From positions 62,001 to 126,000 of the forward strand of contig JACRGC010000014.1 in the NCBI GenBank assembly GCA_016212475.1: a stretch of DNA of 64,000 bases, written 5' to 3'. Of this stretch, positions 43,301-58,300 are shown piece after piece; within the stretch, counting starts at the first letter, position 1, and every line of letters begins with the position of its first letter. The stretch comes from Microcaldota archaeon (lineage in GTDB: Archaea; Micrarchaeota; Micrarchaeia; Norongarragalinales; SBBD01). The notes below the pieces were generated by a model. The model saw only the letters and a program-made list of their open reading frames with translations. It was not told the origin of the DNA and did no database searches. Made by a program: the position numbers and the translations under genes.

Positions 43301-46300
43301 AGGCTAACTTTAAGGTGCCCAAGCTGCTCTCCTGCAGTCCCCTCATTTGAAGTAACTCCGGCGAGTTTTTGCGTTGGATGCGTAAACAAGACCTCCCTTT
43401 GGACCTACAATTATACCTGCGCCGCTGGCAATTCACAAGTCGGAACCTGGTTCTTTACATATTCTGCAAACACTTCCGATGGGCTTTCAGCTTCCTTATC
43501 TGAAAATTCAACAACCGTTGGAAAAGACCTGATAAACTATACGCATATCCGCGGAAACAACACAATTGTCAACAGATCCGGAGAGCAGGTTGTCAGGTTC
43601 ACCCTCAACTTGTCTGATATGTCAAGAGGCACTTTTGCAGGTTCGCCAGCTGCAACAGTAACTTTTAATGTATCTTCCAATTCCACCTACAATTTAACGG
43701 CGGGAACCAACACCACAAATTCAACCGGGTCTGTGGATTTCTATTTCAATGCAACCTGCGACCATACGCCTGGCAACCAAAGCTGGTGGGCGCAGGTTTC
43801 CTCGGATACTTGCTATGTAGATACGTTATCCCCAAGATTCAATGTGTCGGTTTATGCCGATTTTGCTTTTGCAATATCCACACTTAACGGCACGGGCGCG
43901 CAATACACAATTGGCCAAAACGTGACCCTTACATTGGCAACCAGGGATGAATGTTCGGTTCTTGCAGGCAATGCAACCGTTGGCTTTAACATAACCGGCA
44001 TTTTCAACATGACGCATTGCGCCGGAACCGATATCGTAAATGATTTCAACGGGTCCTATTCGTGCACTTTCAATACCAGTTCGCTTGCAGCAGGCAGCTA
44101 CAATGTTACTGCAAATGCCTCCAAGGAGTATTTCAATTTCAACAGCTCGCTTGCAGGCAGCGTGTTCCAATTGTTTTCCCCAAACAATACCGCGCCAGTA
44201 ATAATCAACATAACCGAATATCCCTCTCCGGCAGGCTGGGGGGAGCAGCTTAACTTTTCCGCAAGGGTCCAAGAGCCCGAAAGCCAGGATGTGATTTTGG
44301 TGCTATATAATGCAAATGCATCAACCGGCCCGTTTAGCATCTTAAACCAATCCCTTTGCGCAACTTGCGCAAACACTATTGTAAATTACACGGTTGAAAA
44401 CAAATTCACCTGCAGTGATATTGGCCTTAAGCATTTTGTTTTCAATGGCACGGATACCCAGGGGACGAATGGCACTTCGGGAATTTCGAACTGGACAATT
44501 GAAAAGGACAATGTCACGATTTCCTACATTTCCGGCAACAGCCAAAATGTCACAAGGCAAAACGGCACAATCACGCTTGCGCTAAATGCCTATGATTATG
44601 ACAACCGGTCCGGTGCAGCCAATGCGAATGCAACAATTTGGGTCACAACCAATTCAGTTGCATTTGATTCCGGCAATTTCACACAGGCAAATTCATCTGG
44701 CAATTTCAGCATAATTTTCAAGCCCTCATGCAGTTACGCTGTTGGTTTGCACAACTGGAGCGGCGGGGTTTTGCTTGATGCATGCTACGCCCAGGCAAAT
44801 TCAACCCAAAACTATTCCTTCTTTGTAATTGGCGCTCTCAACAACAACGTAACATTCCCGCTTGGCCAAAATTATACTGCGGGAACAAACGTAACTCTTA
44901 GGGGAAATGTCACGGATGATTGCGGAAATGCAATTACCGGGGCGGCAATCAACTTTACCGTGCAAAACGGAGGCGGCCCATTTTCCTGTCCTGTTGTTTA
45001 TGAGGAAGGCTTTGGCTCTTACAATTGCTCAATCAACACAACTACGCTTGGCGGAGGCGATTATAGGGTTTTCATGGGTTCATCTAAGCTCCACTACACA
45101 AACGGCTCCACACAAAAACAAAACGCATTCAAAATCGCAACTGCCCCCGTTCTAACGAATCCTCTTGCAAACCTCACATCCGTTTATTGGGGCGCTTCAA
45201 TTGAGTTCAATGTCACGGTAACGGACAAGGATGACAACGTCACCGTTTCACTTTGGGAAAAAGCGCCCGGAGCTGCCGAATACACCTTCATTACATCCCA
45301 AATCTGCACAAACTGCACAAATTACAACCTTACCTTTTCGGATTCGACCCATAGCGCCTGCACGGATTTTGGGCAATGGCAATTCAAATTCAATGCAACC
45401 GATACTGTCAACTTCACGGATCAGACGACTAACAATACCTTCAACCTAACCCCAAGGAACCTAACCTTCCAGCAAATATCCGGAAACAGCTCGGTTGTGC
45501 ATCGTGTTACAAACACTTCCTCACTTGCTGTAAAATTCGTTGACGCTATTGATTCCGCCCAAGATATCGGGACGGGGGTTTCAGGAACGCTTTATGTAAC
45601 AACCGATGGCGGCGCAGTTTCCTATGTTTCCGGAGGCGCAAACACATCCCTTAATGGAATCATCCGAAGGGCATTTGATCCAACATGCAATTGGCAAGTT
45701 GGCCCGCAAAGCTGGAAAATAGAATCAGCTGCAACCTCTTGCTACTTTGGCGTCAATTCTACGGTTTACAATATTTCAATTATAACGGATACGCCAAACA
45801 ATACAATTGTTGCTCCGGTTAGCGGGGCATGCTTTACTCCAGGAACGCAAATCATAATCAATTCAACAATCAAGGATGAATGCTCCGGCATTGCAACAGC
45901 AACCGTTTCGGGAACAGTTAGGCAATCCGGAAGCTCCTCAGCTTGCGGAACAGCTACGGATCTGGGAACCGGCAATTACAGCTGCGTTTGGAATTCAGCT
46001 GGCAGAAGCTACGGCCTTTACAACGTCACAATAAATGCCAGCAAGCAATACTACACAAATTCAACAAACACATCAATTGATTCCCTTCGGCTTGCAGCAG
46101 TTCCCGAGCTTAACGATCCGCGGGTAAATGTTGGCGTGGATGGCTGGGGAAAAGCTCGGACTTTTAACATTACCGTCAAGGATCCATCCGGAGACACCAT
46201 AAATGTTTCGCTTTGGGTTAAGCCAAACAACAGCAATGTGTGGCAGTTTAGGGGCTCGCAGCTTTGTCCTTCTTGCAGTACGTACACCAACCTCACCTTT

Positions 46301-49300
46301 ATTGACGAGACATTCACCTGCGGAAATTACGTGACGAATTCCTCATGGGATTTCATGTTCAATGCAACAACTTCGCTTTGCACTTCTCTAACAAACCAAT
46401 CCTCCGTTGCCAATTTCACAATGCAGCAAGATGATGTGAATGTAGTAATTGGCGCAAGCATTTCAACTGTCAATAGGGATGGAGCTTCTTCTGGTTATTT
46501 GCGGCTGTATGTAAATGACACGGACAATTCCTCAATTGTTGGCGCAGGGGTCAATGGATCATTTTGGATCACAACAAATGGGAGCATCATAGATTCAGGC
46601 TATTTCAACCAAACCAATGCAAGCGGCTATTTCAACTATGATTTCAACCCATCCTGCACTTACAATGCAAGGCAGCAGGTCTGGAGGGGCGGCGTCTTGA
46701 ACGATATTTGCTACAAGAGCAAGAACTCCTCAGATTCATTCCTTGACGTCATAGGGCAGGTGCATGTTGCAATTCTAATCCCTGAAAACAATTCCATATT
46801 CAATGTCACAAACAATGTAACCCTAAGATATAATGTTACCTCTGAATGTTTGGTGCAGGAGGGCTTCCTTAACACCTCAATTACTAATGCAACTTTCATC
46901 CACAACCAAACCCTTGCAAATTATTTGTGCGATCCAACCTACAATGAAAGCAACGGCTTTTACAACTGCACATTTGGAACATCAAATAGGCCGCAGGGCA
47001 ATTATTCTATTCTTGTAAACGCAAGCATGCCCTACTACAATTCAAATGTCACATTGTTTTCCAACAGATTCTATTTGAAAAACGTCATTACAAATTCCAC
47101 AACTCCAATTGTCAACAATTCGATGGGCGGATGGGGCCAAGCCTACCAATTCAACACGACAATTTACGACCCCGAAGGGGAATCCGTAACCTGCCAGTTA
47201 TTTACAAATACCTCATCGAATTTTGATTACAAGGGGAATGCAACAATTGCAAATGGCCAGGGAACGTGCGCAGTATCCATCCACAGTTTTAGCTGCCAAG
47301 ATATGCGAAACAACTCGGGATTCATGTTCCAAATAATCAATGGCGAGCCAACAAACACATTCAATACCTCAATAAACACAACCCTTAACCTAACGCAAGA
47401 TACGGTTGCAGTTGCATTGGCTTTTGGGAATGCGTCCGTTGTTAACAGGAGCGGATCGAATTTGACAACGCTTTCTCTTAGGGTTTTTGACAATGACAAC
47501 CAAACTTACCTTCCCGCGCAAACAAATGCGACAATTTGGATAACGACAAACAACATTAATTTTGATTCCGGCAATGCGACGCAAACAAACTCCTCAGGCC
47601 ATGCAACAATTTCATTCAATCCAACCTGCAGCTATTCCGTAGGCCCCCAAATTTGGGCAGGAGGGACATTTGGGGATGCATGCTATTTCAATGCAAATTC
47701 CCAAAACATGACCCTGACGATCCAGGGAGAATTGAATGTGAATATCACATCGCCCCTTGGCAACCTAATTTCCATTGGCCAAAATGTGACAATTAGGGGA
47801 AATGTGACGGACGATTGCGGAGTGCCTGTTGCCGGTGCGAATGTGAACCTTAGCATCCGCGACGGAGGAAATGCAATTGCGTGCGCAAATGTGATTGATG
47901 AAGGTTCTGGAATGTACAACTGCACATTCAACACAACTGCGCTTGTTGGCGGAACCTACATGGCATTCATGAACGCATCCAAGCAATACTATTTCCTCTC
48001 GCAAACATCAAAAGCAAACAGCTTCCATATTTCCGCAGCTCCGCATCTTTCAAATCCTGTTGCCAACCTTTCAGCGGTCTACTGGGGCGCTTCAATACTT
48101 TTCAATGTGACTGTTTGGGACGAAGATGACAACGTTACCGTCAATTTGTGGCAAAAACTCCCGGGCGCAGCCGAATATTCGTTCATCTCCTCGCAAATCT
48201 GCACGAATTGCACAAACCAAACCCTCACCTTCACGGATTCATCGCATGTCACATGCAGTGATTTTGGCACTTGGCAGTGGAAATTCAATGCAACAGATAC
48301 GCAAAGCCTGATTGCGCAAACAATCAACAAAACTTTTGATTTGGAAAGAAGGAATTTGACCGCAACAGTCTCCCTTGGAAACAATTCCGTTGTGCACAGG
48401 GTGCTTAACACAACCGCGCTCAATGCAAGGTTCCTTGATTTTGTTGACGGATCGGACCTTCCTGATGGGGTTACCGGCACCCTTTATGTGACAACCGACG
48501 GTTCGGCCACTTATGTTGCTTCAGGAACAAATTCTTCCGTAGATGGAGTTGTTTCCCGTGCATTCGATCCAACCTGCAGCTACATTGTAGGCCCGCAAAG
48601 ATGGCTGATTTCAGTTCCGCAAACAAGCTGCTACTATGCAACCAATTCGACGAATTTCAACCTCTCAATCATAACCGTACCATTCAACAACACGATAATT
48701 TCGCCAATAAGCGGGGCTTGCTACACTCCGGGGACATCCGTTTTAATCAACACAAGCATCCGCGATGAATGCTCCGGAGTTGCAAGCGGAACGGTTGAAA
48801 CCACAATCAAAAGAGGCGCGTCAACTTTTGCTTGCGGATCATCCACAGATTTAAGCGCTGGCAATTACAGCTGCAATTGGGATTCCACAGGAAGAAGCTA
48901 CGGCCTTTACAACATAACTGTCAATTCAAGCAAGCAATACTATGAAAATGCATCCAACACTTCAATAACTTCACTTCGTTTGGCAGCGGTTCCACAGCTA
49001 AACAATCCGCTTGTGAATATTCAAGCAGATGGATGGGGAGTTAAGCGCACATTCAACATCACCGTATTCGATCCATCCGGAGACACCATAAATGTTTCGC
49101 TTTGGGTTAAGCCAAACAACAGCAATGTGTGGCAGTTCCGAGGTTCGCAGCTATGCCCATCCTGCAGTTCGGGATCAGGAACCAACCTGACTTTTGTTGA
49201 TGAAATTTTCACATGCGGAAACTTTGCCTCAAACATCACATGGGATTTCATGTTCAATGCAACCACTTCGCTTTGCACATCCCTAATAAATCAATCTTCG

Positions 49301-52300
49301 GTTTCCAATTTCACGCTTGAGCAAGACGATGTGACTGTAATTGTTGGCGCTTCAGCTTCCTCAATCAATCGGGACGGGTCAGCAAATGGCATCCTTAGGG
49401 TTTATGTGAACGATACCGACAATGCATCAATTGTTGGCTCTGGAGTAAACGGCACTTTCTGGGTCACGACAAGCGGATCTGTATTTGATTCCGGAGTTTT
49501 CAACCAGACAAATTCATCGGGCTATTTCAACTACAATTTCAACCCCTCCTGCAGTTATTCTGCAAGCAGCCATAATTGGAAGGCCGGAGTCCTAAATGAT
49601 ATCTGCTACAAGAACAAGAACTCATCCGCAAGCGGGCTTGATGTGATTGGGCAGGTGCACGTTTCGCTCCTGCTTCCTGAAAACAATTCCCTCTACAACG
49701 TCACCAATAACGTAACGGTCCGCTATAATGTTACCTCGGAATGTTTAGCGCAAGAAGGCTTCCTCAATACCTCCATAACAAACGCCACATTCATCCACAA
49801 CCAAACCCTTGCAAATTACCTCTGCTCGCCAACTTTCAATGAAAGCAACGGCTTTTACAACTGCACGCTTGACACATCAAATAAGCCGCAAGGAAACTAT
49901 TCAATCATGCTAAATGCTTCAATGCCCTATTACAACTCAAATGTCACATTGTTTGAAAACAGATTTTACCTAAAAAACATCCAAACAACCGCCCAAAACC
50001 TTAGTGTGAATAGGCAAGCTGGGGGCTGGGGGCTTGCATACCAATTCAATGTTTCCGTTTTTGATCCGGAAGGCGAATCCATTGCCTGCAACCTATTTGT
50101 CAACACTTCTGCAGGGTTCAAATACCAAGGCTCATCCGTAATTCCAAACGGGCAGGGCAATTGCACGGTAACAGTTGGAAATTTCACTTGCGGTGATTTG
50201 CATAATGATTCGCAGTATTTCTTCCAAATCGTAAACGGCGAGCCATCAAACACATTCAACACATCAATAAATGCCGACTTAAATCTGACCGCCGACAACC
50301 TGACAATTGATTTTGTTTCCGGCCAAAATTCATTTGTCAACAGGAGCGGAGGAAACTTCTCATCAATTGTTATGCGATTCTTTGATACGGACAACCAAAC
50401 CTACGATCCTCAAATAAACGGCACGATTTGGGTTACAACCGATGGGGCAAGTTTTGATTCCGGAAACCAATCCCAAACAAATTCCTCCGGCCATTTGCAA
50501 ATCTATTTCAACCCCTCCTGCAGTTATAGCGCGGGCATCCAAACATGGAAAATTGGCTCGACAAACAACTGCTATTTGCCGCTCAACACAACAACATCTA
50601 GCCTAACTATTTTTGGAAGCCTAATAAACAACATCACCTTGCCATTTGGCCAAGAAATCCTTCGCGGCCAGAATGTAACCATCAACGCTTCGGTTGCAAC
50701 TGATTGCGCAGTTCCGGTTACGGATGCAACTGTGAATTTCTCGGCTAGGCACAACAATTCAATGCAGCTTTATGGTTGTTCCGGAGTTTTAGCTTTCAGC
50801 TCCGGAAATTACAGCTGCACGTTCAACACATCCCAAATGTATGCCGGAGCTTACAACGTAACATTCAATTCAACAAAGCCATTTTTCAACAATGAAACAT
50901 TCGCACAAGAGTTCAGCCTTGGCGCAACTTCCTTCTGGGTGGAAACAATTTCGCAATTCGGCAATGTGGTTGTCGCACCAAACCCCGGAGGCTATGGCGA
51001 AACGTATTACTTAACCGCAAATGTGACCGACGAGGACAACGATACCATGACGATTTATTCATTTGTCCGCCAACTGACGCCAACCCTGGGCGAGTGGACC
51101 TTGGCTGGCTCGGTTACAAGGCAGGGCCAAAACCAATCCGTGAATTTCTCAAAGACATTTGGTTCATCTGGAGACATTGGCGATTGGCAGGCAATGCTTA
51201 ATTCAACCGAGGATGATTTGGCAAACAACGGCAGTTCAACTTACTACAATTTCACAATTGAGCGCGATGATACGCGAATCGACCACTACCTTGGAAATTC
51301 AACAACAGTTAGCAGGCTTGGCTCGAATGCAACAAGATTCATTGTCCGCGTAGTGGATACGGATAGGCCCGCAACCAACATTGCCTCTGAAGAAGGCAGA
51401 ATCTGGGTCACAACAAATGGCTCGTTATTCGATGCTGGCGCCCAGGTATTCACAAACTCTTCCGGATGGATCGACACAACGATTTTCAATCCCGACTGCA
51501 ACTACCAAGTAGGGCTCCAGCAATGGAAAGCCGGATTGCTTGACGGTTCTTCGCTTTTCAAGCCATCTAATTCCAGCAATTTCAATGTGACAATTACTTC
51601 GGAATTTGTACCTGCCCTTTCATCCCCATTGAACTTAACCTTCCTTAGGGGGGTTGATAACCTCAACTTCCGCGCAAACATCACAGACATCGGAGGCTGC
51701 GGTTTGGTTTCAGGCGCAACTGTTTTGGTTGCCCCGGATACCGGCTATACCTGCAATGCAGTAGATGAAGGAAACGGATTTTACAATTGCACCGCCCCAA
51801 ACACAACAACTGCGGGCTGGACTTATGGGTATCACAATGTTACTGTAAATGCCTCAAGATCACATTATTCAAATTCTTCCGTTACAAGGACAATTGCATT
51901 TTATCTAGCAAGCAGGCCAACGCTTAGCTCTCCGGCAGTTATCCCCTCCTCAGGCGGTTGGGGCGGGCAATTCAACTTCTCCGTAACTGTAACTGATCTT
52001 GATGACAACAACGTCACGGTTTACCTATTCAAACGAAAAAGTGGAAATTCAACATGGGTATTTTTGCAAACACAAAGCTGCAGTTCCTGCTCTTCCACCT
52101 CCCTTAATTTCGTGCAAACATTCAACAATACCGATGTTGGCGCATCCGAATATTTCTTCAATGCAACCGACCAATACGGCTACACTACCAACACATCAAT
52201 TTCCTCATTTACAATTGCAAAGGATACCGTCACACTTGAAATCGAATCCGGAGTGAATTCGGTTGTAAACCGGGAAGGGTCATCCACAACTCCACTGGTC

Positions 52301-55300
52301 CTTAGGGTTTTTGACCAAACACTTGGAGCATATGTGGGATCAAATGTGAATGCAAGTTTCTTTGTTACCCTAAACGGGATAGTTTTCAACACTCCCCAAA
52401 ACACAACTTCAAATTCCTCCGGCCACATCGCGCTTAATTTCAATCCCGACTGCACATTTGCCTCAGGAATCCAAAGATGGAGGGGAGGAGTCCAAAACGA
52501 CCTTTACTACTCGGATTCACTGACATCGAATTTCTCGTTGAATGTCACCGGGCAATTGATGGTAAACCTTTCGACCCCATTAAACGGAAGCACGTTCTTT
52601 ACATCTGATCAAATTTCCATTCGATCAAACGTTACGACGGATTGTTCCGCAGAAGGCCCCCTCAATGCTTCAACTGTTACAATCCAAATCCAATCACCAA
52701 CAAATGCAACCGAGCTTTGCACTCCTGTTTTGAATGAGGGCAATGGCCATTTCAACTGCACTTGGGATTCATCAGGAAAATCGCCCGGAGTTTGGAGCAT
52801 CCGGCTGAATGCAACAAATTCAACCTACAATCCAAATAGCACATTATTTTTTGAGCGCTTCACGCTTGTAAATGCGCAGCCTTCTTATGCAAACGTAACT
52901 GTAACCCCAAGCTCCGGAGGTTGGAGCCGGCTCTTCACATATTCTGTAAATGTTACCGATCCTGATGGAAATGCCGTCAACTGCTCCCTTTACACCAGCA
53001 CGGATAATGGCAATTCATGGACTTTGCAGGGCCAAAACTACACTCTCCCATATGGGAATGGCACTTGCCAATTCAACGTGAGCAATTTTGTTTGCTCTGA
53101 AATTGGAACCGACAATTATTTCAAGTTCAACATCTATGATTACCAATCCGGATCAGTACTAAACTTCTTCAACACTTCAAATACCGAAGGTCCAAACCTT
53201 ACCGCCCCGACACTTTCCCTTCAACACTTCATCGGAAATGAAACCTCAATCAACAGGAGCAATGGCGCCCAACTTCTTTCAGTTAGATTTTATGATTCGG
53301 AAAAAGGCGCTTATCTAAACGGCAGCATCAACGGCACGGTTTGGGTCACAACAGATGGCTCAAATTATGATTCCGGAAATGCAACCCAGACAAATTCATC
53401 CGGTTATTTGCAGGCTATTTTCAACCCATCCTGCAGTTACAATGCAGCAAAGCAAAAATGGATCATTGGATCGACAGATAGCTGTTACCAAATCGCAAAC
53501 ACCTCGCAATTCAATGTTTCCGTATTTGCAGATATCAAAAACACTTTGCTATTGCCAAATGGCGCAAATTACCCCCGGGGAACAAATGTAACTATGCGCG
53601 CCAATCTAACCGATGAATGCGGTATATCCCTAACGGACGCCCAAGTCAACCTTTCATATAGGCGCGCTCCAAATGATTTCTCATGCACCCCTGTTGAAAA
53701 TGAGGCAACCGGCGCTTACAACTGCTCTTTCAATACGACAAGCCTTGCTGCAAGATTCTACAATGTGACAATAAACTCCTCAAAGGCATTCCACAACCTG
53801 AATTCGACATTATTCACAAGCATTTTCAGGATTCAAACCAGCCTAACTCTTAACGAGCAATTCGTAAACACATCAAATGAGGATGGAAATACCGGAAGCA
53901 CAGGCGGATGGAAGGAAACATTCAATTTCAATGTTTCAGTAACGGATGAGGACAACGATTTGGTGACCGCATACTTATTCATAAGGCAAGGCTACTCCGG
54001 GGATTGGACTTTAGTTAGCACACGCACATGCTCAAGCAATTGCAATGCAACCCTCCTAACAATTCCAAAGAGCAATTTTGCATGCGGCGATATTGCAGGC
54101 TGGCAATTCTTCTGGAATGCATCCGATGGGAACTTCTCGGCAAATCTAACCCCAACAAACTTCACAATTGAGCGCGATGACATAAACCTCACCTATATTT
54201 CAGGGGATGCGGAAACAATTTGGAGGAATGGCTCGCAATCAACTACGCTATCAATGCAGGTTCGCGATCTTGACAATGCAAACACTTTGATTGGAACTGG
54301 CCTAGCTTCGGGAACAAGGTGGGTTACATACAATGGATCAGAATACGATGGCGGCATTGGCGTTACAACAAGCTCTGGATTTTTCAACTCCTCATTTGAT
54401 CCAACCTGCACATATTCCCCTGGAATCCAAGGGTGGAAAATCGGAACCACTGCAAACAGCTGTTATAAGGAAGTGAATTCATCGGTTTTCAACATCACTT
54501 TCCAAACAAACATGTCGGTTGCAATCGCGCGCCCGCTTGGCGTGAATTATACCCGGGGCTCTAGGGTGCCGGTTGATTTCAATGTAACCGATGAGTGCTT
54601 AAACCCTGTGAATTCAACAACCCCTGTTTTATATTTCGCAGGCCCTTCGCTATATACTGAAAATTCCGGCTTTACAATTTTTGGCAATGGCACGCACAAC
54701 TTCTCATGGGATAGTTCCGGAAAGGAATACGGCTACTACAATCTTTCAGTGCAGGTTGACAAGCAGTATTATTCGCAGGCAAACACCTCTAGGACAAATT
54801 CACTGCAATTGGTCGCAGGCCCAGAACTACAACTTGCTTCCCTAGATAAGGCGCTTGGAGGGTGGGGCGAAACATTCATATGGTCGGTTGATTGCAGGCA
54901 AACCGACGGAGAAATTTTCAATGTGACGCTTTGGAAAAGGCTCAACTCAACATATGATTGGTCTGCTGTTGAAACCAAGAATTGCACCGGAGTAGACTTT
55001 GTAACCAAAACCTACACGGAAACATTTGCGTGCGGAGACATTACCCCTTCAGGCTCTTCGCAGTGGAAATTCAATGCAACAAACCAATGGGGTTTTGGAA
55101 CCGAACTTTCGGCAAGCGCATTCACAATTGAAAAAGATGATACGGATGCATCCTTGGTTGCCGGCTCTGGAATAGTTGTTGGCAGGGAAGGATCAACTGT
55201 TGGAAGGCTTGCGCTTCAAATCCTTGATACGGATAAAAGTTCAGCTCCGGTTGGCGCAGGAGTCAACGCTTCAATTTTTGTCACGACAAATGTTGCACAG

Positions 55301-58300
55301 TTCGATCCTGGCAACCTGAATTTGACGGATTCAACCGGCAATGTGACAATCTACTTCAATCCATCCTGCTCCTATGCAGTTGGGCCGCAGAGATGGACCG
55401 GAGGAGCTGTCAATGACACTTGCTATAAGAATTCTCCTCAAACAAACTATTCCTTGAATATTTCCGGGCAGTTAAGAAGCGACATCCTGAATCCAATCTA
55501 TCTTCAAGAATTCAACAAATCAAACCAAATCCTAATCCGATTAAATGCATCTTCGGATTGCAGCGCAGAAGGGCTTATCACAACTGTAACCCCTCTTGTA
55601 ACTGTTGTTTCGCAAAATTCCACATCGCACAGCTGCACGCCTATCCAATCCGAAGCAGGCGGCAACGCAGGACTTTACAACTGCACTTGGGATTCATCAA
55701 ATAGGGCGCAAGGGAATTATTCCATCCAGCTAAATCTTTCAAAGCCGGGGCTTTACGCATCAAATTCCACGCTTTACAGCTATTGGTTTTACCTAAAAGA
55801 TGTCGCGCCAATTGCGCAAAACGCATCCGTCAACCCATCAAGCGGAGGTTGGAGCCGTGTTTACAATTACACCTTGCAGGTTTCTGATGATGCGGGCGAT
55901 AACGTCACATGCACGCTTTTCGTTTCATCCGATGACCAAGCAACCTGGCAAAACAAGGGCACAACAATTGTGAATGGGCAGGGCAACTGCACAATTTCAG
56001 TCAACAACTTGGCATGCGGAGAAATCGGCGAGGACAACTGGTTCAAATGGCACATCATAAACGGCGAACCTGCAAACCAATTCAACACATCGCCGGTTTA
56101 TGGCCCCAATCTTTCAACAACAAACATCACACTCCAGCACGTCCTTGGGAATGGGACTTCCGTGAACCGGAGCAATGCCGCCCAGCTTTTGCAGATGCGC
56201 ATTTACGATTCTGAAAACCAATCCTACGTGCCAAGCGGGGTCAATTTGACTTTCTGGCAAACAACAGATGGGTCGACCTATGATTCGGGCAACCAAACCC
56301 AATCCAACGCATCAGGACATGCAGGCACATATTTCAACCCAAGCTGTTCTTATAGCGCAGCGCTTCAAAACTGGTTTGCCGGTTCAACGGATAGCTGCTA
56401 CACGCAAACAAACTCATCCGTTTTCAACGTAACCGTCCTTGCAAACATGAATATCAATTTCCTCTCGCCGGTTTCTTCGCAAAGGTTTGCAATCAATACC
56501 AATGTAACGCTTAGGGCAAATGTGACTGATGACTGCTCTTTGCCTGTGCTATCCGCCGCAGTACTTTTCAACGCATCAAAATCAACCAATACAATCTGCT
56601 CGAACGTTTTTGATGAAGGCTCCGGAACATATAACTGCACTTTCAACACTTCGGGAAAACCATACGGGACTTACAATGTCACAACCAATGCAACAAAACT
56701 TTTCCACAACTTCAAGACGAATTCAACTTCCAGCAGTTTTGTAATTGCCAGCATTCCAACCCTAACCCTGACAAATGTTACGCCCGGAGTTGGCGGCTGG
56801 AGCGAAAATTTCACATTCTCAGTAGTTGTCGATGAGCCCGATGGCGATGTAGTAACACTTAAGCTTTGGGAAAACAAGATTGGCTCGGCAGAATCAAGCA
56901 TTTACACAACAACAGTCAATGGCACAGGCGTTTCCGTAACCTTCAATTATTCCCACGGTGTGTCATCGGCCCGCGGCAATCACACCTTCAAGTGGAACGC
57001 AACAAACAATGACGCACCTGTGCAGACAAATTACACAAATTACACAGTTGAAAAGGATGATGTTATACTTGAATATTCCCTTGGGGCCAACATTTCAATC
57101 CATAGGCCCGGCGCAGATATTGCCGAATTCAAAGTTCGGGCAAGGGATATAGATGCGCAGGGAGTTTCCTACCTTGGAGGCGGATTTTCAGGAAGGCTAA
57201 ACCTTACAACAAATGGATCATCATACGCTTACTTTGATTTGTTCACGGACCCATCCGGCTATTTGGACAAGAACGATTTCGACCCCGATTGCAGTTACCT
57301 TCCAAGGGCCCAAAAATGGTTCATGAGCATTTTTGAAAACAGCGATTACAAAGCTGCCAACACCACGGTTTATGATTACAACATCACCGGCACGATGAAT
57401 GCCACTTTAACCGCCCCATCCGGCCAGAAATTCTTCCGGGGCCAAAACATCCCTCTTAGGGGATATGTCGAGGATGATTGCCAATTGCCAGTGAATAGTT
57501 CAACTGTTTTGCTATCCTCAAGGCCATCTACCGGATCGAGCACGGTCTATTCCTGCTCGCCGGTTTACGACGAAACAACCGGGTATTACAATTGCACAAT
57601 CCCCTCGGTGGATTCTGCCGGCCTGGCAATTGGGCCGTACAATTCCACAATCAATGCGGCCCTAGAATTCTACAATTCCTCCCAAGAAGTGGTTTTGAAT
57701 GCCTTCACACTGACGGCAAAGCCAACACTTGAAAATCCCGCAGTTGATTTCAGTTCTGAGGATTGGGGTAGGCTTAGGACCTTTTCAGTAACTGCAAATG
57801 ATCTTGAAGGGGATAATGTTACCGTTTACCTATGGAAGAAAGTAGGCTCTGGCCAATATTCCCTCCTAAACCAAACAACTTCCACTTACCTAAATCCAAC
57901 CACAGTTTTGTTCAAGCACAGGTTCACATGCGCCGACATTGGCACCAACTATTTCAAGTTCAATGCAACTGATGCAAGCAACAACAACACGAATGAAACG
58001 GATGAAACTTCATTTACAATTACCGCAGAAACCGTGCAGGTCCAATTCTCAGCAGGAGCTGGGGGCACAATCAACCGTGAAGGCACATCGAATGGAACTT
58101 TCCGTGTGCGCATTTTCGATACGCACAACAATACCTTCCTTGGCGCAAACAACAACATTTCCTTCTGGGTAACAACCGATGGGGTAAATTATGATTCCGG
58201 CTCAACTGTTTTAACGGATGCAAACGGATACGCATTTGATTTCTTCGACCCATCCTGCAGCTACTCTGCCGGTTCGCAGCTCTGGTTTGCAGGCACGCTT

